Counted from the stretch's first letter, positions 44,240 to 53,499 are shown. The stretch is 64,000 nt of DNA from CALMEC01 sp963777565 (GCA_963777565.1 CAVZQZ010000010.1:434001-498000), one strand, 5' to 3'. Numbers and translations are program-made. Notes: a model not told the origin generated them from the letters alone.

Positions 44240-44754
44240 GGCGCGTCCCCCGAGACCCGGTGCACGTCGATCATCGCGACGTAATGCTCTGCGCTTCGCC
44301 GGATGTCGGCCCGCTGGGCGTCGGTGGTCTCCCGTACGACGCGAGCAGGGGTGCCAAGCACGAGCGAGCCGGGAGGAACGATCGTGCCCTCCGGCAGCAC
44401 CGCGCCGGCGCCCACGATCGACCCGTTGCCCACGACCGAGCCGTTGAGGATGATCGCTCCAATCCCGACGAGGACCTCGTCCTCCACGGTGCATCCGTGT
44501 ACGCACGCGAGGTGGCCGATCGTGACGGCGCGGCCGATGGTGCAGGGGCTTCCGGCATCGGCGTGCAGCACCGCCCCGTCCTGCACGTTGGTGGCCGCTC
44601 CCACGCTGATCGCGTCGGTGTCGCCCCGGATCGTGGCGTTGGGCCAAACCGAGACGTCGCGGCCGAGTGAGACCCGCCCGATCACGCAGGCGGCGGCGTG
44701 AACGTACGCGCCCGGCCCGATGTCCGGCGAGTGGTCGCTGAGCGAGACGATCAG
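44236..44754 (-). CDS. Gamma-class carbonic anhydrase-like protein
   Basis: 172 residues, left-handed beta-helix hexapeptide repeats. The metal-binding pattern (SVWPNATIRGDTD, NVQDGAVLHAD, VTIGHLACVHGCTVED) contains the three His expected at HADAG, IGHLA and VHGCT. No ATG, GTG or TTG lies in frame near the expected N-terminus; the frame begins to resemble the family at CTG 44754 (CTG ATC GTC TCG), which I take as the start. Its stop overlaps the GTG of the SpoIIE gene. It may be a carbonic anhydrase or acyltransferase relative. Confidence 0.78.
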   Translation of the reverse strand: MIVSLSDHSPDIGPGAYVHAAACVIGRVSLGRDVSVWPNATIRGDTDAISVGAATNVQDGAVLHADAGSPCTIGRAVTIGHLACVHGCTVEDEVLVGIGAIILNGSVVGNGSIVGAGAVLPEGTIVPPGSLVLGTPARVVRETTDAQRADIRRSAEHYVAMIDVHRVSGDAP

Positions 44755-44862
44755 GCCGTCAACGATAGCCGCTCCCAGTCGCGACGGGGCGGTGGCGGCA
44801 GGGTTGACTCGGCAATCACAGGGAATACGATGGCCGCACACTTCGAGGGGGGGCCGGGACAG

Positions 44863-45312
44863 ATGTCTAGAATTCGCGTCGGAATTGTCATCGCGCTCGT
44901 CGCCGCCTTCGCGGCCGTCATCGCCGGCTGCGGCGGCGGGGGTTCGTCCTCGACGTCGACCCCTGCGACGACCCAGGCGACGACCACGGCGGCAACGACG
45001 ACCGCGGCGACGACGACCGCGGCGACGACCACCGCGGCCACCACCACCGCGGCGACGACCACCGCGGCGACGACCACGGCGGCGGCGACGGGCGATGTGG
45101 CGGCGGGGAAGGTCTTCTTCGTGGGCACCTGCCAGGGCTGCCACCTGGCCGCCGGCACCCAGGCCGGCGTCGGTCCGGTGCTCGCTGGCGGCGGTCGCTC
45201 CGAGGAACGGATTCGCAACCAGGTCGTCAACGGCGGCGCCGCGATGCCGGCCGGCCTCGCGACCGGTGCCGACCTCGACAATGTAGTCGCATATGTCCTG
45301 AGCATCCAGTAG
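44863..45312 (+). CDS. Mono-haem c-type cytochrome lipoprotein
   Basis: 149 residues. Lipoprotein signal peptide with lipobox VIAGC, then a low-complexity TTTAA linker (repeated ATTTA units), then a cytochrome c domain with the single haem motif CQGCH and Met ligand in AAMPAG. GAGGGGGGCCGGGACAG precedes the ATG at 44863. Tethered to the membrane outer face, it probably carries electrons between quinol oxidation and a terminal acceptor. A dihaem paralogue lies directly downstream. Confidence 0.88.
   Translation: MSRIRVGIVIALVAAFAAVIAGCGGGGSSSTSTPATTQATTTAATTTAATTTAATTTAATTTAATTTAATTTAAATGDVAAGKVFFVGTCQGCHLAAGTQAGVGPVLAGGGRSEERIRNQVVNGGAAMPAGLATGADLDNVVAYVLSIQ
44968..45090 (+). repeat. Tandem 15-bp repeat coding ATTTA linker
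   Basis: About seven imperfect copies of a 15-nt unit, such as GCGGCGACGACCACC, encode the Ala/Thr linker of the mono-haem cytochrome. Third-base variation between copies shows it is selected as protein. A shorter run of the same kind occurs in the dihaem gene near 45800-45860. Confidence 0.8.
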
Positions 45313-45387
45313 TCCTTGTCCCAGCATTCCACCGTCGCGGATGGATAGGATCGACCCCATCTATCCGTCCGCGTCGGAGGTACGTGC

Positions 45388-46107
45388 ATGCGCAGGGTGA
45401 GATTCGGTATCGCGATCGCCCTCCTGGGAACGCTGTTCGGGCTGCTCGCGGGTTGCGGCGGGTCCGACCCCAACGCGGCGAATACACCCGCCAACGCCCC
45501 GACGATCACCAACGGCCAGCCACCCACGGAGACGGGCGCCACCACTGGCGGCGGCGAGGGTGACGCGACTGCCGGCAAGACGACGTTCGAGGCCACCTGC
45601 CAGGGCTGCCACGTCGCGGGCGGGACGCAGGCGGGCGCCGGGCCGCTGCTCGCCGACCGCGGCCTCGCCGAGGACGCAATCCGCAAGCAGATCACGAACC
45701 CCGTCGGCGTCATGCCTGCAAACCTTGTGAGTGGCGCGGACCTCGACAACGTCGTCGCGTTCGTGTTGGGCCTGCAGGGTGGCGCGTCGGGTGGCGCGAC
45801 CACCACCGGCGGAGCGACCACGACCGCCGCCACGACGACCGCCGCGACCACAACGAGCGGCGGGGGCGGAGGCGGCGACGACACCGCGGCGATCGCCGCC
45901 GGCAAGACCTTCTTCGAGGGCACCTGCCAGGGTTGCCACATGGCCGACGGCACGCAGGCCGGCGTTGGCCCGGTGCTCGCCGGAAAGGGCCTCACGAAGG
46001 ACCGGATCGAGACCCAGATCAAGAACGGCGGCGGCGCGATGCCGCCCGGCCTCGCGACCGGGACCGACCTCGAGAACGTCACGAAGTTTGTCCTGAGCAT
46101 TCAATAA
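45388..46107 (+). CDS. Dihaem c-type cytochrome lipoprotein
   Basis: 239 residues. Lipobox LLAGC after a hydrophobic segment, then two cytochrome c domains, each with CQGCH (about residues 71-75 and 180-184) and a Met-containing GVMPAN or GAMPPG loop. They are joined by a Thr/Gly-rich linker. The second domain is close to the upstream mono-haem protein (VGPVLAG, LATGTDLENV), so the two genes look like a duplication. GGAGGT precedes the ATG. Confidence 0.88.
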   Translation: MRRVRFGIAIALLGTLFGLLAGCGGSDPNAANTPANAPTITNGQPPTETGATTGGGEGDATAGKTTFEATCQGCHVAGGTQAGAGPLLADRGLAEDAIRKQITNPVGVMPANLVSGADLDNVVAFVLGLQGGASGGATTTGGATTTAATTTAATTTSGGGGGGDDTAAIAAGKTFFEGTCQGCHMADGTQAGVGPVLAGKGLTKDRIETQIKNGGGAMPPGLATGTDLENVTKFVLSIQ

Positions 46108-46149
46108 CTGACGAGTTGGGTTCCCGGGGCGGTGCTATAGCATCGCCCC

Positions 46150-46509
46150 ATGGGCCTCACCGTCAACAGCCAGACGCGCGACGAAATGGTCGTGCTATCG
46201 CTCGAGGGCGAACTCGACATCTACACCGTCGGGGCGTTCCGTCAGGAGTCCGACAAGATCGATCCGGCGGCGGCGCAGGTCGTGGTCGATCTCACAGACG
46301 TCAGCCTGCTCGACTCGTCGGGGCTCGGCGCCCTCGTGAGCCTGCTCAACCGCGCACGGGCGGCCGGCGGCCTGCTCGGCATCGTCTGCCCCCAGCGACA
46401 CCTGCGACGCGTGTTCGAGATCACCGGGCTGCGGAGGGCGTTCGTGTTCGGCGACGACCTCGAAGGTGTCCGCGAGGCGCTCGCCGAGGCGGCAACCTCC
46501 GCCGCCTGA
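46150..46509 (+). CDS. STAS-domain anti-sigma factor antagonist
   Basis: 119 residues of SpoIIAA/RsbV type. The phosphorylatable Ser sits in LLDSSGLGAL, and the STAS fold opens with VVLSLEGELDIYTVGAF. It binds a serine-kinase anti-sigma factor when unphosphorylated. The SpoIIE-type phosphatase at 42.0-44.2 kb is a possible activator, though no anti-sigma kinase is visible here. It ends 10 nt before the serS start. Confidence 0.9.
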   Translation: MGLTVNSQTRDEMVVLSLEGELDIYTVGAFRQESDKIDPAAAQVVVDLTDVSLLDSSGLGALVSLLNRARAAGGLLGIVCPQRHLRRVFEITGLRRAFVFGDDLEGVREALAEAATSAA

Positions 46510-46519
46510 GAGGCACCCC

Positions 46520-47782
46520 CTGCTCGATCTCCGGTTGATACGGGCCGAGCCCGACCGTGTGCGCGCGGCCCTCGCCCGGCGCGGCGCGGCCGACGGCCTC
46601 GACCGCCTCATCGAGCTCGACGAGGAGAGCCGCCGCCGGCGCACCGAGGTCGAGGCGATCCGCGCCGAGCGCACCGTCGCGTCCAAGGCGATCGGCGAGG
46701 CGAAGCGCGCCGGGATCGACTCCGCTGCCGCCGAGGCCCAGGCACGCGAGCTGGGCGACCGCCTCGCCGCCGAGGAGGTCGAGCTGCGCGAGCTCGAGAA
46801 CCGCCGCGACGCCGACCTGCTGCTCCTGCCGAACCTCGGTGAGGACGCCGCCCCCAACGGCGGCGAGGCCGACGCGGTGGAGTTGCGGACCGTTGGAACG
46901 CCGCCGCGGTTCCCCTTCGCCGTACGGGACCACGTGGATCTGGGCACCGCTGCCGGCGTGATCGACCTCGAGCGTGCCGCCCGCACCTCGGGCGCCCGGT
47001 TCGTCTACCTGCTCGGGCCGCTCGTGCGGCTGCAGCTCGCGCTCGTGTCGTTCGCGATCGACCTGCTCGAAGCGACCGGTTTCACCCCGGTCATCCCGCC
47101 GGTGCTCGTGCGGGAAGAGGCCATGTACGGCACCGGGTTCTTCCCGACCGACCGCGCCTCGATCTACCAGACCGCCGACGACGATCTGTACCTCGTCGGC
47201 ACGTCGGAGGTTCCTTTGGCGGCCCTCCACCAGGACGAGATCTTCGAGGGTGAGGCCCTTCCGCTGCGCTATGTCGGCATGTCGTCGTGCTTCCGCCGCG
47301 AGGCGGGCGCCGCGGGCAAGGACACCCGCGGCATGTTCCGCGTGCACCAGTTCGACAAGGTGGAGATGTTCTCGTTCTGCCACCCGGACCGCTCCCGACA
47401 GGAGCACCAGCTCATCCTGTCGCTGCAAGAGCGGATCCTGCAGGCGCTCGACCTGCCCTACCGTGTCGTCGACATCGCCGTCGGCGACCTCGGCGCATCG
47501 GCGGCGCGAAAGTTCGACTGCGAGGCGTGGATGCCGGGGCAAGAGCGCTACCGGGAGGTGACCTCCGCGTCGAACTGCACCGACTATCAGGCGCGGCGGC
47601 TGCGGACCCGATTCCGAGCCGGCAAGGCGACCGAACCGGTGCACACGCTCAACGGCACCGCGATGGCCCTCGGCCGAACCATGATCGCGATCCTCGAGAA
47701 CCACCAGCGAGAGGACGGCTCCGTCGCGATCCCGATGCCGCTGTTGCAGTACGGGGCTCCGACAGAGATCACGCCCAGGTAG
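46520..47782 (+). CDS. serS: Seryl-tRNA synthetase
   Basis: 420 residues of class II type. The N-terminal coiled-coil arm (LDEESRRRRTEVEAIRAER) is followed by the catalytic core: motif 2 FRREAGAAGKDTRGMFRVHQF, TSEVPL, and motif 3 region NGTAMALGRTMIAILENHQ. The family N-terminus MLDLRLIR begins here at CTG 46520, 6 nt after GAGAGG; the first canonical start in frame, a TTG at 46535, would cut it. So a CTG start is likely. Charges tRNA-Ser. Confidence 0.95.
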   Translation: MLDLRLIRAEPDRVRAALARRGAADGLDRLIELDEESRRRRTEVEAIRAERTVASKAIGEAKRAGIDSAAAEAQARELGDRLAAEEVELRELENRRDADLLLLPNLGEDAAPNGGEADAVELRTVGTPPRFPFAVRDHVDLGTAAGVIDLERAARTSGARFVYLLGPLVRLQLALVSFAIDLLEATGFTPVIPPVLVREEAMYGTGFFPTDRASIYQTADDDLYLVGTSEVPLAALHQDEIFEGEALPLRYVGMSSCFRREAGAAGKDTRGMFRVHQFDKVEMFSFCHPDRSRQEHQLILSLQERILQALDLPYRVVDIAVGDLGASAARKFDCEAWMPGQERYREVTSASNCTDYQARRLRTRFRAGKATEPVHTLNGTAMALGRTMIAILENHQREDGSVAIPMPLLQYGAPTEITPR

Positions 47783-47790
47783 GACCGGTG

Positions 47791-48603
47791 ATGCCCCGGG
47801 TCGCGGTCGTCGGTCACGTCGAGTGGGTGACCCACGCGCGGGGGGCGATGCCCGACGTGGGTCAGATCGCACACCTCGTCGACGCGTTCGACGAGCCGGC
47901 GGGTGGGGGAGCGGTCACCGCATCGCAGGTCGCGCGGCTCGGGGCGGACTGCCGCTTCTACACAGCGCTCAGCGCCGACTACTACGGCGAGGCGAGCCGG
48001 AAGGTACTCGCTGCGGCGGGCGTGACCGTGATCGCGGCCCCGCGGGAGCAGCCGCAGACCAGGGCATTGACTGTGGTCGGCCCGTCGGGCGAGCGGACGA
48101 TCCTGGTGACGGGCGAGCGCCTCTCGCCGCGCATCGACGAGCCGCTTCCGTGGGACGATCTGGCGCGGTGCGACGGGGCGTTCTTCACCGGCGACGACCC
48201 GCGGACCCTCGAGGCGGCGCGGTCGGCCCGGCATCTGGTTGTCACCGCCCGTCGGTTGGCGTCGCTTGTCGCGAGCGGCGTGCAGGCCGATGTGGTGGTC
48301 GCCAGCGCGACCGATCCCGACGAGGCCTTCGAACCCGCCTCCCTGCCCGTGGCGCCTCGGGCCCTGGTGTTCACGGAAGGCGGCCGCGGCGGGCGCATCG
48401 TGGTGGGGGACCGGGAGCGGCGGTTTGCTCCCCAGACGCCGCCGGGCCCGGCGGTCGACACCTACGGCGCGGGCGACAGCTTCGCGGCCGGCTTGACCGT
48501 CGGCCTGGCCCAGGGTCTGGCACTCGACGAGGCCGTCGCCCTCGGCGCCCGGTGCGGCGCGGCCGTCCTGACCGTCCGCGGCGGTGGGGTGTCGAGCGGT
48601 TGA
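47791..48603 (+). CDS. PfkB-family carbohydrate kinase
   Basis: 270 residues. The C-terminal PfkB signature is AVDTYGAGDSFAAGLTVGLA with the catalytic Asp in GAGDS; the N-terminal substrate region is GGGAVTASQVARLGADC. ATP-grasping residues LVFTEGGRGG are also normal. It phosphorylates a sugar or nucleoside at a hydroxymethyl group; the substrate is unclear, and at 270 residues it is shorter than ribokinase. It starts 8 nt after serS and is likely in the same transcript. Confidence 0.85.
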   Translation: MPRVAVVGHVEWVTHARGAMPDVGQIAHLVDAFDEPAGGGAVTASQVARLGADCRFYTALSADYYGEASRKVLAAAGVTVIAAPREQPQTRALTVVGPSGERTILVTGERLSPRIDEPLPWDDLARCDGAFFTGDDPRTLEAARSARHLVVTARRLASLVASGVQADVVVASATDPDEAFEPASLPVAPRALVFTEGGRGGRIVVGDRERRFAPQTPPGPAVDTYGAGDSFAAGLTVGLAQGLALDEAVALGARCGAAVLTVRGGGVSSG

Positions 48604-48675
48604 CCTGACGCTCACCGATGGGCGACGACGGTGCGGGCATACTCACCTGGTCCAACGGAGCCACCGGAGGCCGCG

Positions 48676-49962
48676 ATGAGCGAGTTCGACGCATTGAAAG
48701 CCGCGCTGGGTGTGCCGCTTGCCGATGCCGTGTTCAGCCGCCGGTCCCGCCGCGTGGGTCTGGGCATGCAGATCCCCGACGGTCCCCTGGCCTACGTCTC
48801 GCCGCACGAACCGGTGGGCCTGTCGGAGCTGGAGGAGGCATTTCTGGTGTGGGTCGGCACCGGTGTCACCGGCCTGGCGCTCGCCGATCTTCCGACCGAC
48901 GGCATCGCGTGGATGCATGGCTTCTCCGGCCGGTCGTGGCCGTGCTCGTGCAACTCCCACTCCACCGAGCTCTTCTTCACCAACGACTCCGGGCTCCACC
49001 TCGTTCGCCTCGGCGAGGACACTCCGGACGACGTCGCGGTCTTCGCCGGGCGGACCGAGGATGAGGTCATCGACGGATTGGTCTCCCGCTTCCGCGCGGC
49101 GACGACCACGCTCTCGTCGGGCAGAGCCGATCTCCCGCGCGGCGAGCCGGGGCTCTTCGCGTTCAACGCGTGGAACGTCAATCAGCCGGGCACGACGCTG
49201 TTCGTGCCGGTCACCAATACGACGATCGAGTACATGACGCTGCTTTTCATCTACTTCGACGAGCTCAACCGGTTCAGCGTCGTCGACGAGCTGTCCGGCG
49301 GCCGCACGTGCGGTCTCGACCGCTGGGTGGAGTCGGGGCGACTCGGCGCGGTCGAGCTCTCGCTCATGGATCTGGAGCTCCGCGTCCTGACGAGCCTCAA
49401 CGTCGAGGGCGCCTTCATCTGCCAGAACATGAACCTCGCGGCGCAGGCCCTCGGGCTGGGCGGATGGGCGTTCACCGGGTTCCTGCCGCACCACGTGCTG
49501 GGCGCCGATCCCGCCCACCGCGGGCTGGGCTTCCGGTTCGTGACCCCGGAGCACTCGCCGCGCCACGCCGTCAAGCCGGTGCCGGTCGGCCGGGACGGGG
49601 TGCTCGAGGCGCTCTGTCCGCCGTACGTCGCCGACATGGGCGAGGCGGTCGACCGATACCTGGAGACATGGTCGGCGGCGTCGGGTCGCGCATCCGCGTT
49701 CGACCGTGCCGACGAGGTCATGCGGGCCCGCCCGATGCCGACCCCCGGGACGGTCGAGATCGTCAAGGCGTTCTGCACGTACGTGCTCGGGACGTACGGG
49801 CGCTTTCCGGCGTTCATCGACCCGATGTTCGTGCGGCTCGTCTTCCAGGCCCACCACCTGGATGTCGACTTCTACGACCGCAACTACCGTGGCGACGCGC
49901 TTACCGACCACCACCGCGAGCACCTGGCTCGCTGGCATCCCGGCGAGGGCGTCAGCTCCTGA
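48676..49962 (+). CDS. Hypothetical protein, about 430 residues
   Basis: 428 residues from the ATG at 48676, preceded by GGAGG; an upstream ATG at 48631 lacks a ribosome-binding site. Not recognised. Notable conserved-looking stretches are FSGRSWPCSCNSHSTELFF, FNAWNVNQPGTTLFVPV and SLMDLELRVLTSLNVEGAF. A CSC pair lies near residue 95. No signal peptide or membrane helix. It is convergent with the PLP-enzyme gene and overlaps it by 11 nt. Confidence 0.65.
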   Translation: MSEFDALKAALGVPLADAVFSRRSRRVGLGMQIPDGPLAYVSPHEPVGLSELEEAFLVWVGTGVTGLALADLPTDGIAWMHGFSGRSWPCSCNSHSTELFFTNDSGLHLVRLGEDTPDDVAVFAGRTEDEVIDGLVSRFRAATTTLSSGRADLPRGEPGLFAFNAWNVNQPGTTLFVPVTNTTIEYMTLLFIYFDELNRFSVVDELSGGRTCGLDRWVESGRLGAVELSLMDLELRVLTSLNVEGAFICQNMNLAAQALGLGGWAFTGFLPHHVLGADPAHRGLGFRFVTPEHSPRHAVKPVPVGRDGVLEALCPPYVADMGEAVDRYLETWSAASGRASAFDRADEVMRARPMPTPGTVEIVKAFCTYVLGTYGRFPAFIDPMFVRLVFQAHHLDVDFYDRNYRGDALTDHHREHLARWHPGEGVSS

Positions 49963-51064
49963 CGGCTCCCAGCGCGTGGTCGAGGTCGCGCCACAAGTCG
50001 TCCACGTGCTCAAGCCCGACGCTCATCCGAATGAGCGTTTCGGGCGTGCCGGCCGCGCGCTCGGAAGGGTACTGAGCCCGGCGCTCGACCATCGTCTCGA
50101 CGCCCCCGAGACTCGTCGCGGCGACGATCAGCGAGACGCCCGCGCAGACGGCGTCGGCGTCGGCAGCGTCGCCGTGGGTCTCGAACGAGACCATCGTGCC
50201 GCCGCCGCTCATCTGCCGGCGAGCCAGGTCGCGAAACGGGTCGACGCGCGACCCGGGGTAGCGGACCCTGGCGATCGCGGGGTGGTCGATGAGCCGCTCC
50301 GCCAGCTTCGCGGCGGTGGCCTGAGCCCGCTCGACGCGCACCGGCAGCGTCCGCAGTCCACGGAGCGCGAGGAACGCCTCCAGCGCGCCCGGCGTCGCGC
50401 CCGACGAGTACCGACGCCGGCGCAGCCGATACACCCACGCCGGGTCGGCGGTGATCGCGACGCCCAGCAGCAAGTCGGAGTGTCCGCCGATGTGCTTGGT
50501 CGCGGAGTACATGACGAGGTCGGCGCCCAGGACGAGCGGCGACTGCAGCAGCGGCGTTGCGAACGTGTTGTCGACGGCGAACATCGCGCCGGCGGCGTGA
50601 GCCACCGCCGCCACGGCGGGGATGTCGACGACGTCCAGCATCGGATTGGTCGGCGACTCGGCCCACACGAGGGTCGCTCCCTCCGCCACGTCGGCGAGCG
50701 ACGGGGGGGTGAGCGCGTCGACGGTCCGCAGCTCGATCTCGCCGCGGTTGTGGCGTTCGCGAAGCTGCTCGGTGACGCCCCAGTAGGGCGCGCGTTGGGC
50801 GACCACCACCGCTCCGACCGGGAGCTCGTCGAAGACCGCGCCGGTCGTGGCGAGACCTGAGGAGAAGGCCACCGCGGTGCCGCCCTCCAGCGCGCCGAGC
50901 GCCGCCTCGAACGCGAGCCAGCCGGGGTTGCCGTCGCGTCCGTAGACCAGCTCGCCGTTGGCGTGGTACGTCGATGCCGGGACGATCGGGGCGTTGAGCG
51001 GTCCGCCGCCCACGCGCTCCGGGCGGCCCGCGATCACGGCCAGGGTGTCAGCATGAAGATCCAC
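49952..51064 (-). CDS. Trans-sulfuration PLP enzyme (cystathionine gamma-synthase/lyase-like)
   Basis: 370 residues from a GTG start. The PLP lysine lies in YSATKHIGGHSD, and the family motifs GWLAFEAALGALEGG, SSGLATTGAV, ESPTNPMLDVVDI and DNTFATP are present. Members build or break cystathionine or act on O-acetylhomoserine. The specific activity is not decidable from sequence. Divergent from msrB, which repairs oxidised methionine, so a sulfur-amino-acid theme is possible. Confidence 0.88.
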   Translation of the reverse strand: MDLHADTLAVIAGRPERVGGGPLNAPIVPASTYHANGELVYGRDGNPGWLAFEAALGALEGGTAVAFSSGLATTGAVFDELPVGAVVVAQRAPYWGVTEQLRERHNRGEIELRTVDALTPPSLADVAEGATLVWAESPTNPMLDVVDIPAVAAVAHAAGAMFAVDNTFATPLLQSPLVLGADLVMYSATKHIGGHSDLLLGVAITADPAWVYRLRRRRYSSGATPGALEAFLALRGLRTLPVRVERAQATAAKLAERLIDHPAIARVRYPGSRVDPFRDLARRQMSGGGTMVSFETHGDAADADAVCAGVSLIVAATSLGGVETMVERRAQYPSERAAGTPETLIRMSVGLEHVDDLWRDLDHALGAVRS

Positions 51065-51189
51065 GAGGGCACGCTACCGGTCGCCTCGCGACTGCGGCCG
51101 GTAACGCCCGCCCGCCTTGCTGGACTGATGCCGTGGCGGCGCGAAGGATCGTCGCCTACGCTGAACGAACCACGAGCGAGGAGCGCACG

Positions 51190-51597
51190 TTGACCGACCG
51201 GCCCATCCCCACAGACGACGAGCTGCGCGAGCGGCTCACGCCCGAGCAGTACGCGGTCACCCGGCAGGCGGCGACCGAGCGGGCGTTCACCGGCGCCTAC
51301 TGGGACAGCCACGACGAGGGCATGTACCGCTGCGTCGTGTGTGACGAGCCCCTCTTCTCGAGCGACACCAAGTTCGATTCCGGCACCGGCTGGCCGAGCT
51401 TCTTCGAGCCGGACGGGGACGGGAAGGTCGCGGAGCATTCCGACACCAGCTACGGGATGGTGCGCACAGAGGTCACGTGCGCCCGTTGCGGTTCGCACCT
51501 TGGCCACGTCTTCCCGGACGGTCCCAACCCGACCGGGCTGCGCTACTGCATCAACTCCGCGGCCCTCGACTTCGCGAAGGACGACGAGACCGGGTAG
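51190..51597 (+). CDS. msrB: Peptide-methionine (R)-S-oxide reductase MsrB
   Basis: 135 residues from a TTG start at 51190 with GAGGAG upstream. Zinc-binding CxxC pairs CVVCDE and CARCGS, substrate-binding GTGWPSFF and the catalytic Cys in RYCINSAAL are all present. It reduces methionine-R-sulfoxide with thioredoxin. An in-frame ATG 57 nt upstream exists but lacks a ribosome-binding site. Confidence 0.95.
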   Translation: MTDRPIPTDDELRERLTPEQYAVTRQAATERAFTGAYWDSHDEGMYRCVVCDEPLFSSDTKFDSGTGWPSFFEPDGDGKVAEHSDTSYGMVRTEVTCARCGSHLGHVFPDGPNPTGLRYCINSAALDFAKDDETG

Positions 51598-51621
51598 CCG
51601 CCGTCGTTAGGCTGAGGCGCG

Positions 51622-52344
51622 ATGACGAGCGAGCATCCCGGCGGCCCGGACGAACCTCACGCCGAGAGCGTCTCGGGCCGTCTGAACTGGCTCCGCGCCG
51701 GTGTGCTCGGGGCGAACGACGGCATCGTCTCGACGGCGGGCCTGGTCGCCGGTGTCGCCGGCGCGACCTCCGATCGTGGAACGCTCCTCGCGGCGGGCGT
51801 CGCCGGGATGCTCGCCGGCTCGCTGTCGATGGCGGTTGGCGAGTACGTCTCGGTGAGCACCCAGCGCGACACCGAGCGCGCCCTCATCGCGAAGGAGCGG
51901 CAGGAGCTCCGCGACGACCCGGCGGCGGAGCTCCGGGAGCTCAGCGGTCTCTATGAGCGCAAGGGGTTGTCACCTGAGCTCTCCCGCCAGGTCGCCGGCG
52001 CGCTCACTCGCCACGACGCCCTGGGCGCGCACCTCGAAGTCGAGCTCGGGATCGACCCGCAGGACCTGACGAGCCCGTGGCAGGCGAGCCTCGCGTCGTT
52101 CGTCGCGTTCATGAGCGGCGCCCTGGTCCCGCTCATCGCAATCCTCGCGACCCCGAGCGCGATCCGCCTCCCCGTCACGCTCGCCGCGGTCCTGCTCGGC
52201 ATGGCATTGACCGGCTCGGTCAGCGCTCGGCTCGGTGGCGCTGCCCAGCGGCCCGCGGTGCTGCGCAACGTCGTGGGCGGCGCGTGCGTCATGGGCATCA
52301 CCTACGCGGTGGGTCTCCTCATCGGCGCGTCGGGCGCCGTGTAG
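51622..52344 (+). CDS. VIT1/CCC1-family metal transporter
   Basis: 240 residues. The N-terminal membrane helix carries GVLGANDGIVSTAGLVAG, and MLAGSLSMAVGEYVSVSTQRD is the second conserved helix. Then a cytoplasmic helical metal-binding loop (KERQELRDDPAAELREL) and three more helices. The family moves iron or manganese out of the cytoplasm. It starts 24 nt after msrB, so the two may be one transcript for oxidative stress. Confidence 0.9.
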   Translation: MTSEHPGGPDEPHAESVSGRLNWLRAGVLGANDGIVSTAGLVAGVAGATSDRGTLLAAGVAGMLAGSLSMAVGEYVSVSTQRDTERALIAKERQELRDDPAAELRELSGLYERKGLSPELSRQVAGALTRHDALGAHLEVELGIDPQDLTSPWQASLASFVAFMSGALVPLIAILATPSAIRLPVTLAAVLLGMALTGSVSARLGGAAQRPAVLRNVVGGACVMGITYAVGLLIGASGAV

Positions 52345-52431
52345 GTCCCGCGCGACCCGCCCGGGGTGCATTGACGGCCCGATGCGGGGTGGGGTATACG
52401 ACGGGTACAAGACACGCCCGGGGGTGAAGCC

Positions 52432-53499
52432 ATGGAGCCAGTCGTCGAACACGCCGAGGTCGAGGCGTTCGCGGGTCGAGCCCTGGGTGACATCGCGGGG
52501 ATGATGACGACGCTCTTCTGCGTCGTCGGCGACCGGCTCGGACTCTTTGCGGCGCTGGCCGAGGCCGGCAGCGCATCCAGCGAGCAGCTCGCGGAGCGGG
52601 CGGGCGTGGACGAGCGTTACGTACGCGAGTGGCTCCGCGGTCTCGCAGCGGCCGGCTACCTGGCGCACGACCGCGAGCAGGGCACCTTCTCGATCCCTCC
52701 GGCGCACGTGCCGGTGCTCGCCGAGGAGGGCGGCCCGATGTTCTTCGGCGGTGTCTACCAGGAGACCGGGGGCGCCCTCCCCGTGCTCGGCAAGGTCATC
52801 GACGCGTTCCGCACCGGTGGTGGTGTGGGCCAGTCCGAGTACGGCCCGGACTTCTGGGCGGGGCTCGAGCGCTTCACGGGCGCCTGGTTCGACCATCTGC
52901 TCCTGCCGGTGTGGCTGCCGGCCATGCCGGTCGTCGCGGCCAGCCTCGAGGACGGGGCGCTCGTCGCCGACGTCGGGTGCGGGGCGGGGCGGGCGCTGAT
53001 CCGCATGGCGGAGGCCTACCCGAACTCCCGGTTCGTCGGGTTCGACGCATTCGAGGTCCAGCTCGAGCGTGCCCGCGCGAACGCGGCGGCGGCCGGGGTT
53101 GGCGACCGCGTGAGCTTCGAGGTGCTCGACGCATCCCGTGGCCTGCCCGACCGCTACGACGTCGTCACCACGTTCGACGTGGTCCACGACGCGGTCGACC
53201 CCGTCGGCCTGCTCAAGTCCATCAGGGAGGGCCTGGCCGACGACGGTACCTACGTGCTGCTCGAGATCAACTCCGCCGACGACCCGGCCGACAACGTCGG
53301 ACCGCTCGCGGCGACGTTCTACGGCTTCAGCCTCTTCTACTGCATGACCACATCGCTCGCCCACAACGGCGCGGGGCTCGGCACGTGCGGCATGCCCGAG
53401 GCCACGGTGCGCGCGTACGCCGCCGACGCGGGCTTCGGCGAGGTGCACCGGGTGCCGATCGACAACCCGTTCAACGTGATCTACGAGCTGCGCCGCTGA
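52432..53499 (+). CDS. Class I SAM-dependent methyltransferase with winged-helix N-terminus
   Basis: 355 residues. The N-terminal winged helix is like that of O-methyltransferases (ASSEQLAERAGVDERYVREWLRGLAAAGYL), followed by the SAM-binding domain with motif I VADVGCGAGRALIRMAE and a VVTTFDVVHDAVDP post-I region. Mycobacterial Rv2258c is of this type. The substrate is unknown. It lies at the left flank of the putative tRNA-Ser island. Confidence 0.88.
   Translation: MEPVVEHAEVEAFAGRALGDIAGMMTTLFCVVGDRLGLFAALAEAGSASSEQLAERAGVDERYVREWLRGLAAAGYLAHDREQGTFSIPPAHVPVLAEEGGPMFFGGVYQETGGALPVLGKVIDAFRTGGGVGQSEYGPDFWAGLERFTGAWFDHLLLPVWLPAMPVVAASLEDGALVADVGCGAGRALIRMAEAYPNSRFVGFDAFEVQLERARANAAAAGVGDRVSFEVLDASRGLPDRYDVVTTFDVVHDAVDPVGLLKSIREGLADDGTYVLLEINSADDPADNVGPLAATFYGFSLFYCMTTSLAHNGAGLGTCGMPEATVRAYAADAGFGEVHRVPIDNPFNVIYELRR

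Noticed and set aside
44751..46100. Reverse-strand open frame opposite the cytochrome genes
   Set aside because: It consists of Val/Ala-rich repeats, antisense of the Thr/Ala linkers and haem domains.
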